This document shows positions 1-4,634 of a stretch of 7,055 bases of DNA, one piece after another. Position 1 is the first letter of the stretch. The number at the start of each line of letters is the position of its first letter. This stretch comes from Planctomycetota bacterium. Its GTDB lineage: Bacteria > Planctomycetota > Phycisphaerae > Sedimentisphaerales > Anaerobacaceae. The translations under genes were made by a program, and so were the position numbers. The stretch spans positions 1-7,055 of the forward strand of contig JAGLTN010000497.1 of NCBI GenBank assembly GCA_023135255.1, read 5' to 3'. Below the pieces are notes generated by a model. That model was given only the letters and a program-made list of their open reading frames with translations. It had not been told where the DNA came from and made no database searches.

Positions 1-1
1 C

Positions 2-412
2 GATGGCTGGCAGGAAGATGTCACATCCTGGTTGGCTGATAAGCACTACATTGTTTCCGGGAGCATTGGAGAAAGTCAGGGAATGGGAATTCTGGAAGGT
101 ATGGCAGCCGGTCTTAAACCAGTCATTCATAATTTCCCGGGTGCAGAGCAGATATTTGATACTAAGTATTTGTTTAATATTGCTGAACAATTTTGTGAGC
201 AGATACTTTCCGAAGAATATGATTCTGGTGAATATCGCAATTTTGTTGAACAAAGGTATTCTCAGAAGAATCAGTTGACAGCGATCAATGATATTTTCAC
301 AGAGTTTGAAAAAGAAATAGAATTTAGCAAAACGATGGGGTTTGATAAGAGTATAAACTCTCTTACAGGTTTCATGAATAATGAAATGGCTCGTGAAAAT
401 ATTTGTATGTGA
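2..412 (+). CDS. Glycosyltransferase family 4-type protein, C-terminal fragment (5' end outside window)
   Basis: This frame is open from the left edge to a TGA at 410-412, so only the last 136 codons are present. The visible part is the end of a GT-B fold retaining glycosyltransferase that would move a sugar from a nucleotide-sugar donor onto a growing glycan in the cytoplasm. The key evidence is the GT4 donor-site signature GESQGMGILEGMAAGLKPVI. Its two glutamates (codons at 71-73 and 95-97) are spaced as in the E-x7-E motif, and the pattern E-G-x-A-x-G-x-P-V follows. After it comes an NFPGAEQIF segment, also usual after this motif. The last roughly 60 residues are helical, charged and not diagnostic. 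A TTG at 32 could be read as a start but would cut the domain, so the true start is upstream. The next gene begins 47 nt downstream on the same strand, which suggests co-transcription. The acceptor and sugar cannot be inferred. Confidence 0.8.
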   Translation, partial: DGWQEDVTSWLADKHYIVSGSIGESQGMGILEGMAAGLKPVIHNFPGAEQIFDTKYLFNIAEQFCEQILSEEYDSGEYRNFVEQRYSQKNQLTAINDIFTEFEKEIEFSKTMGFDKSINSLTGFMNNEMARENICM

Positions 413-459
413 AATTATAAAGGACAAAAACTTTAGCTTTTTCTTGATGGTATTAAAAT

Positions 460-2004
460 ATGACAAGTCCTCTTGTTAGTATTATTATTCCGACGTTTAA
501 TCGACGCTTGTATTTGCCTTGTGCTTTAGGCAGTGCAGTCAAGCAGGATTATGAAAATATTGAGATTTTTGTGGTCAATGACGGTGGTGAAGATGTCAGT
601 GACATAGTCAATTCATTTGATGATCCGAGGATTATTTTCATAAACAAAGAAGAAAATCGCGGAAAACCTCATTCTCTTAACCTAGCCCTTGCAAAGGCAA
701 CCGGTAAATATGTTTGCTATCTTGATGATGATGACATTTATTACAGTAATCATGTTAGTACGCTGGTTGGGGTGTTGGAGTCAAATCCTGATTATCATGT
801 TGCCTATAGCGATCTTTACAAAGTTTATTGCAGGATTCTTCCAGATGGAAGCAGACAGGTGTTAAGCAAAGTTGTTGAAGTCAGTAGAGATTTTGATAGA
901 TATTTTATGTTCTATTTTAATCATTGTCTTCATGTAAGTCTGATGCACAGAAGGGATTTGCTCGAAAAGACAGGTCTTTATAATGAAGATCTCAGTATAT
1001 TGGTCGACTGGGATATTGCCAGACGGTTTGCTTTTTTCACTGATTTTTATCATGTAGAAGATATTACAGCGGAATTTTACAGCTCACTTGAAGATGACGA
1101 CCGGATATCCATTAAAGGTCGAAAAGATTTAGGTAAATATAAAAAAAACGTTCTTGCAATAAGGAAAACCAGACCAACCAAGCCATGGTATAAAACCAAA
1201 GATCTTTCGATTATATTTGATACAGATGAGGTTTGTGGAAATTCGATTAATACCATTGGTCAGGTTGTAGGTCATACTTTTTATCCTTATATACTTTATA
1301 TTCCAATGCCAGCTCATCGTTGGGCACAAATAAACAGTAATTTCGCAAATATGATTAATGTCGATGTCGCGGAGCAGGTATCCCGTCTCGAAAAGATTGA
1401 TAAAGCATTAAATGAATGTGAAGGTGAGTACGTTGTAATATTGCCTGATGGATTCAGTATTACTGACCTGTGGGTAGAGAAAGCTACATATGCTCTTGAT
1501 AATAGTTGTAAAAATGAATGCTTCGAATTGGAGGATTCATCAGAATATTGTTTTGCTGTAGCGGCAAGGAAAGAAGATTTCATCAAAGCGCGTAATCAGT
1601 TTCCGGAATATTCTCTTCGAGATTCTCTTAATGCTGCAGGATTAACTGTAAAAAAACTTAATGAAGTGGCATCGCCCTTTGAGTTCGACAGTTATATTCA
1701 TTTGGCAATTCAAAAAGAAGAAGATGGTGATTGGAAAAAAGCAATTGAGATATATGAATATCTTGCAAAGAGTTCACAGAACCAGCTATGGATCAAAACA
1801 TGTATCGTTAATGCGTGTTTTGAAGCGGGCTATTATAATGCTGCAATTAAGTTTAGCGAAGAATTAAATAATAAAAGGCCGACTGTAAATACACTTTTGA
1901 GACATGCTAAAATTTGTAGAAAAATGAATGATTACAGTGGCGCAATAGGATTACTTAAAAAAGCTGAGCAAATATTAGAAGGAAAAGAACTGATATGGAT
2001 GTAG
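460..2004 (+). CDS. GT2 glycosyltransferase with second degenerate GT-A-like region and C-terminal TPR repeats
   Basis: The 514-residue protein is likely a cytoplasmic inverting glycosyltransferase; no signal peptide or membrane helix is visible. Residues 1 to about 220 form a GT2 domain: VSIIIPTFNR (6-15), nucleotide-contact VVNDGG (38-43), ENRGK (65-69), the metal-binding LDDDD (88-92) and a DWD (183-185) where the GT2 catalytic base normally sits. Residues about 247-400 look like a second GT-A fold without clear catalytic residues: LSIIFDTDE (249-257), then GEYVVILPDGFS (322-333), where LPDG replaces a DxD. Residues about 411-510 hold roughly three TPR-like helix pairs (for example DWKKAIEIYEYLAKSS and DYSGAIGLLKKAEQIL). 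ATG 460 is chosen because an in-frame TAA lies at 454-456. Its Shine-Dalgarno is weak (TGATGG near 445-450). The 3' end overlaps the next gene by 10 nt. TPR-linked glycosyltransferases often act on protein acceptors; that role here is inference. The donor sugar is unknown. Confidence 0.88.
   Translation: MTSPLVSIIIPTFNRRLYLPCALGSAVKQDYENIEIFVVNDGGEDVSDIVNSFDDPRIIFINKEENRGKPHSLNLALAKATGKYVCYLDDDDIYYSNHVSTLVGVLESNPDYHVAYSDLYKVYCRILPDGSRQVLSKVVEVSRDFDRYFMFYFNHCLHVSLMHRRDLLEKTGLYNEDLSILVDWDIARRFAFFTDFYHVEDITAEFYSSLEDDDRISIKGRKDLGKYKKNVLAIRKTRPTKPWYKTKDLSIIFDTDEVCGNSINTIGQVVGHTFYPYILYIPMPAHRWAQINSNFANMINVDVAEQVSRLEKIDKALNECEGEYVVILPDGFSITDLWVEKATYALDNSCKNECFELEDSSEYCFAVAARKEDFIKARNQFPEYSLRDSLNAAGLTVKKLNEVASPFEFDSYIHLAIQKEEDGDWKKAIEIYEYLAKSSQNQLWIKTCIVNACFEAGYYNAAIKFSEELNNKRPTVNTLLRHAKICRKMNDYSGAIGLLKKAEQILEGKELIWM
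1979..1983 (+). promoter_or_regulatory. Ribosome binding site for the TPR gene
   Basis: AAGGA lies 11 nt before ATG 1995, inside the end of the upstream GT2-TPR coding sequence. It supports this start. Confidence 0.6.
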
Positions 2005-2624
2005 TTAAAAATGAAGAGAGCAACGATTCTACACAGCGTTATGAAGTTCTTATGGAGCTTGGAGACTGTCATGCTACCGTAGGTCGTTATGAGCCGGCAA
2101 GGCAATATTACAATAAAGCGGCTTCTATGAGTCCGGATGAAGCGGGTCCTTATGTAGGTCTTGGTGTTGTTGCGCTTCATGAAAACAATCTTGATGATGC
2201 TGACATTGCTTTTAGAGTAGCATATAGGCTCAACAATAGTTGTTCAAAGGCATTTGCCGGGATGGCTATGATTCATCAACAACGTGGCGATTACCGCGGG
2301 GCTTTCGATCTTTATCTTAAGTGTATGGAACTTGACCCTGATAATCTTACCGCTCTTTTGGGGCTTTTCCAGGCATCCTGTCAGATGGGTACTTTCTCAA
2401 AAATAATCCACTATCTTGAGTTGTATCTTAAGATGCATTCAGCAGATGTTTCCGTAATGTTTTCTTTGTCGGCTTTATATATGAAAGAAGGTCGGCTTGA
2501 AGAGTCTAAAAAATTACTCTTAAATGCGGTTGCTTTGGATCCTTCTAACCAGGATGCAGTCAATCTGCTTGAAGAAATTGAACACAAAATTAGTCAGGAT
2601 ATGCAGCTTGAGGTTAATGCCTGA
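1995..2624 (+). CDS. Tetratricopeptide repeat (TPR) protein
   Basis: The 209-residue protein is built almost wholly of TPR helix pairs. Five 34-residue units can be set out at about 16-49, 50-83, 84-117, 118-151 and 152-185, with a final capping helix to about 198. Consensus positions are clear, for example GRYEPARQYYNKAASMSPD, RGDYRGAFDLYLKCMELDPD and GRLEESKKLLLNAVALDPSN. There is no signal peptide and no enzymatic domain, so it is probably a cytoplasmic scaffold or acceptor-binding protein. ATG 1995 is preceded by AAGGA at 1979-1983, 11 nt away. The start lies inside the end of the upstream GT2-TPR gene and its stop overlaps the next start, which suggests translational coupling on both sides. 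It continues the type of repeat that ends the upstream protein, so the two may assemble or may derive from one longer TPR protein. The partner is unknown; a role in recognising a glycosylation target is inference. Confidence 0.88.
   Translation: MDVVKNEESNDSTQRYEVLMELGDCHATVGRYEPARQYYNKAASMSPDEAGPYVGLGVVALHENNLDDADIAFRVAYRLNNSCSKAFAGMAMIHQQRGDYRGAFDLYLKCMELDPDNLTALLGLFQASCQMGTFSKIIHYLELYLKMHSADVSVMFSLSALYMKEGRLEESKKLLLNAVALDPSNQDAVNLLEEIEHKISQDMQLEVNA
2610..2613 (+). promoter_or_regulatory. Ribosome binding site for the FlgN-like gene
   Basis: GAGG lies 10 nt before ATG 2624, inside the last codons of the TPR gene. With the TGATG stop/start overlap it points to translational coupling. Confidence 0.55.
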
Positions 2625-2956
2625 TGGATCGCAATGAAACAGAGGCGATTAATACAGCAGATGTGCTGATTGAAGATCTATGCCATTTACTTGAAAAACA
2701 AACAGCAATGGCAATTCAGGGGGATTTGGCTGGGGTTGAAGCATTAATGTCTGATGCGGAAAATTTAATGCAGAAAATAGCCCAACTGAAAGTGGCAGGT
2801 TCTGCATCTTTTACGGAGAAAAAAAACAAGTTACAGAATATGTACAAAAAACTTAGTTTAATTATCACCAGCAGCAAAGATGAAACTTTCGCTGAGTTAA
2901 CTAAAGCACGCAAAAGTAAAACAGTGCTGAACGCTTACAAAAGTAATATCAAATAG
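2624..2956 (+). CDS. Small helical protein resembling FlgN/FliT-type flagellar export chaperones
   Basis: The 110-residue protein is predicted to be almost all helix, with no signal peptide or transmembrane segment. Its pattern is like FlgN: an N-terminal amphipathic helix (about 8-30, DVLIEDLCHLLEKQTAMAIQ), a short GDLAGVEALM turn and helix (33-42), a long helix rich in Q, K and L (about 45-80), and a short C-terminal tail with RKSKTVLNAYKSNI (96-109). FlgN-family proteins are cytoplasmic chaperones that hold the hook-associated proteins FlgK and FlgL before export. Assignment rests on size, helix layout and tail, not on a decisive motif, so it stays tentative; another small coiled-coil protein is possible. 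ATG 2624 shares its A with the TGA of the TPR gene (TGATG) and has GAGG at 2610-2613, 10 nt upstream. A flagellar chaperone here would tie the glycosyltransferase genes to flagellar glycosylation. Confidence 0.5.
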   Translation: MDRNETEAINTADVLIEDLCHLLEKQTAMAIQGDLAGVEALMSDAENLMQKIAQLKVAGSASFTEKKNKLQNMYKKLSLIITSSKDETFAELTKARKSKTVLNAYKSNIK

Positions 2957-2985
2957 TGCACTGATTATGATTGAGTAATCGGGTT

Positions 2986-2989
2986 AGGA
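2986..2989 (+). promoter_or_regulatory. Ribosome binding site for the giant multidomain gene
   Basis: AGGA ends 10 nt before ATG 3000 and decides the start. The nearer ATG at 2989 overlaps it and is out of frame, leading to a stop after nine codons. Confidence 0.65.
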
Positions 2990-2999
2990 TGTTTTTATT

Positions 3000-4634
3000 A
3001 TGCTTAGTCTTGGAATAAATATTGGACATGACAGAGGAGCGGCTCTTGTCAGAGATGGTGAGATTGTTTGCGCTATAAGCCTTGAGAGGCTTGACAGGAA
3101 CAAACATTCTACTGGAGTAGTGTTGCCATTTCAGGCAATGGAATATTGTCTTGTTCAGGGGCGATGTAAATATAAAGATCTTGATGTTATTGTTTATAAC
3201 TATCCGCATCACTATAACGCTTATCCTGTTAAAGATAAAATCAGGGCAGAGTTGTTTGGTCTTTGCAGCAATGTTGTTTTTGTATCGCATCATCTTGCTC
3301 ATGCTTATGGAACATTTTACGCATCAGATTTTGATGAAGCTTCTGTGCTGGTTTGCGATGGTGCCGGCAATAAATATACAGGTTATGCAAAGCAGTTTTT
3401 TGACAACTGGATATGGCCGACAAAAGCCACAGAAGAAGATATAGAGGCAGAGACCTGTTATTTTTTCGGAAATGACAAAAAAGAACTTATTTATAAAAGA
3501 TGGCAGAACTGGTCGGATAAGAGGGATAGTTTAGATCATAAACTTAGTTTGGGTAGGATGTATCGAGAAACTTGTCATCATGTTGGTATGGGGCATTTGG
3601 ATGGTGGTAAGCTTATGGGGCTTGCTCCTTATGGCGAGAAACTCATCAAGCCTTTCAATATAGTTAAACGCAATGGTGATGATTTTGATATAAACCTTCG
3701 TCATATAAAGGCATTGCCGAGCGGGTCCTTCGAAGACAATGCTAAAGCCGCCTGGATTGCACAGTACAGTTTAGAGGAAACTCTCGTCTGGTTGGCCAAC
3801 ATGCTTTACAAAAAAAAGCCCTGCCGGAATATATGTATTGCTGGCGGTATAGGTTTAAATTCGGTTTCTAATGAACGTATTCTTCGTGAGTCGCCATTTG
3901 AAAATATTTTCATTATTCCTGCCTGCAATGATTCCGGAATGGCTCTTGGCTGTGCGTATTTTGGATACTACCACGTTCTCGGCCAAAAGCAGCGTAAGCC
4001 TTATAAAGCATACACAGGGAGGTCGTACTCACAGCAGGAAGTGATTGATGGTGCGAAAACTACCGGCTATGAATATCGCCAGAGTACGGACTTGAGCGGC
4101 GATGTGGCAAAATTAATTGCGGACGGTAAAATTGTAGGGTGGTTCCAGGGCGGCAGCGAGTATGGGCCGAGAGCACTTGGAAACAGGAGTATTCTTTGCG
4201 ACCCCCGCAAGGCTGTCATGAAAGATATTCTTAATCACAAAGTTAAACACAGGGAAAATTACAGGCCTTTTGCTCCGGTTGTTTTGTGGGAAGAGGCTGA
4301 TAAATTTTTCGATATTGTCAGCGAATGTCCGTATATGCTGCAGATTGTTAATGTTAAAGAAGACAGAAAAAACGACATCGCAGCGATAAACCATGTTGAC
4401 GGAACCGCGAGAGTTCAGACGGTAAGAAGAGAGCAAAACGAAAAACTCTATGATCTGATAGAGGTGTTTGGAAAGATTACCAATGTTCCGGTGTTGCTTA
4501 ATACATCTTTTAATGTGGCAGGTGAACCCGTTGTTGAAACTCCGCAGGATGCGGTAAAATGTTTTTTGGGTACACAGATAGATGTTCTTATTGTGAATAA
4601 CTTTATTATTGAAAAACCTGTTATTTCAGAGAAA
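3000..4634 (+). other. Domain: NodU/CmcH/TobZ-type O-carbamoyltransferase (residues ~1-545 of the giant protein)
   Basis: The family transfers a carbamoyl group from carbamoyl phosphate, via carbamoyl-adenylate, to a hydroxyl of a sugar or antibiotic. Visible motifs follow the whole family length. The N-terminal GINIGHDRGAALVRDGEIV (5-23) is typical, as is SLERLDRNKHS (27-37). The metal-site motif HHLAHA is at 97-102, followed by CDGAGN (119-124). The Kae1-like ATP site is represented by GGKLMGLAPYG (202-212), AGGIGLNSVSN (281-291) and CNDSGMALG (309-317). The C-terminal lobe shows WFQGGSEYGPRALGNRS (381-397), YRPFAPVV (421-428) and NTSFNVAGEPVVETP (501-515). All the expected blocks are intact, so the module is likely active. 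Family members are about 550-600 residues, which matches. Confidence 0.93.

Noticed and set aside
413..459. Possible promoter in the 47-nt gap before the GT2-TPR gene
   Set aside because: The gap is AT-rich, but I see no convincing -35/-10 pair, and the short spacing fits read-through from the upstream gene.
2963..2980. Small inverted repeat GATTA/TAATC in the gap before the giant gene
   Set aside because: The stem is only 5 bp, AT-rich, and has no following T-run, so it is not a credible terminator or riboswitch.
2989..3018. Alternative start ATG at 2989 for the giant gene
   Set aside because: It is in a different frame and ends after nine codons, while ATG 3000 begins the conserved LGINIGHD segment.
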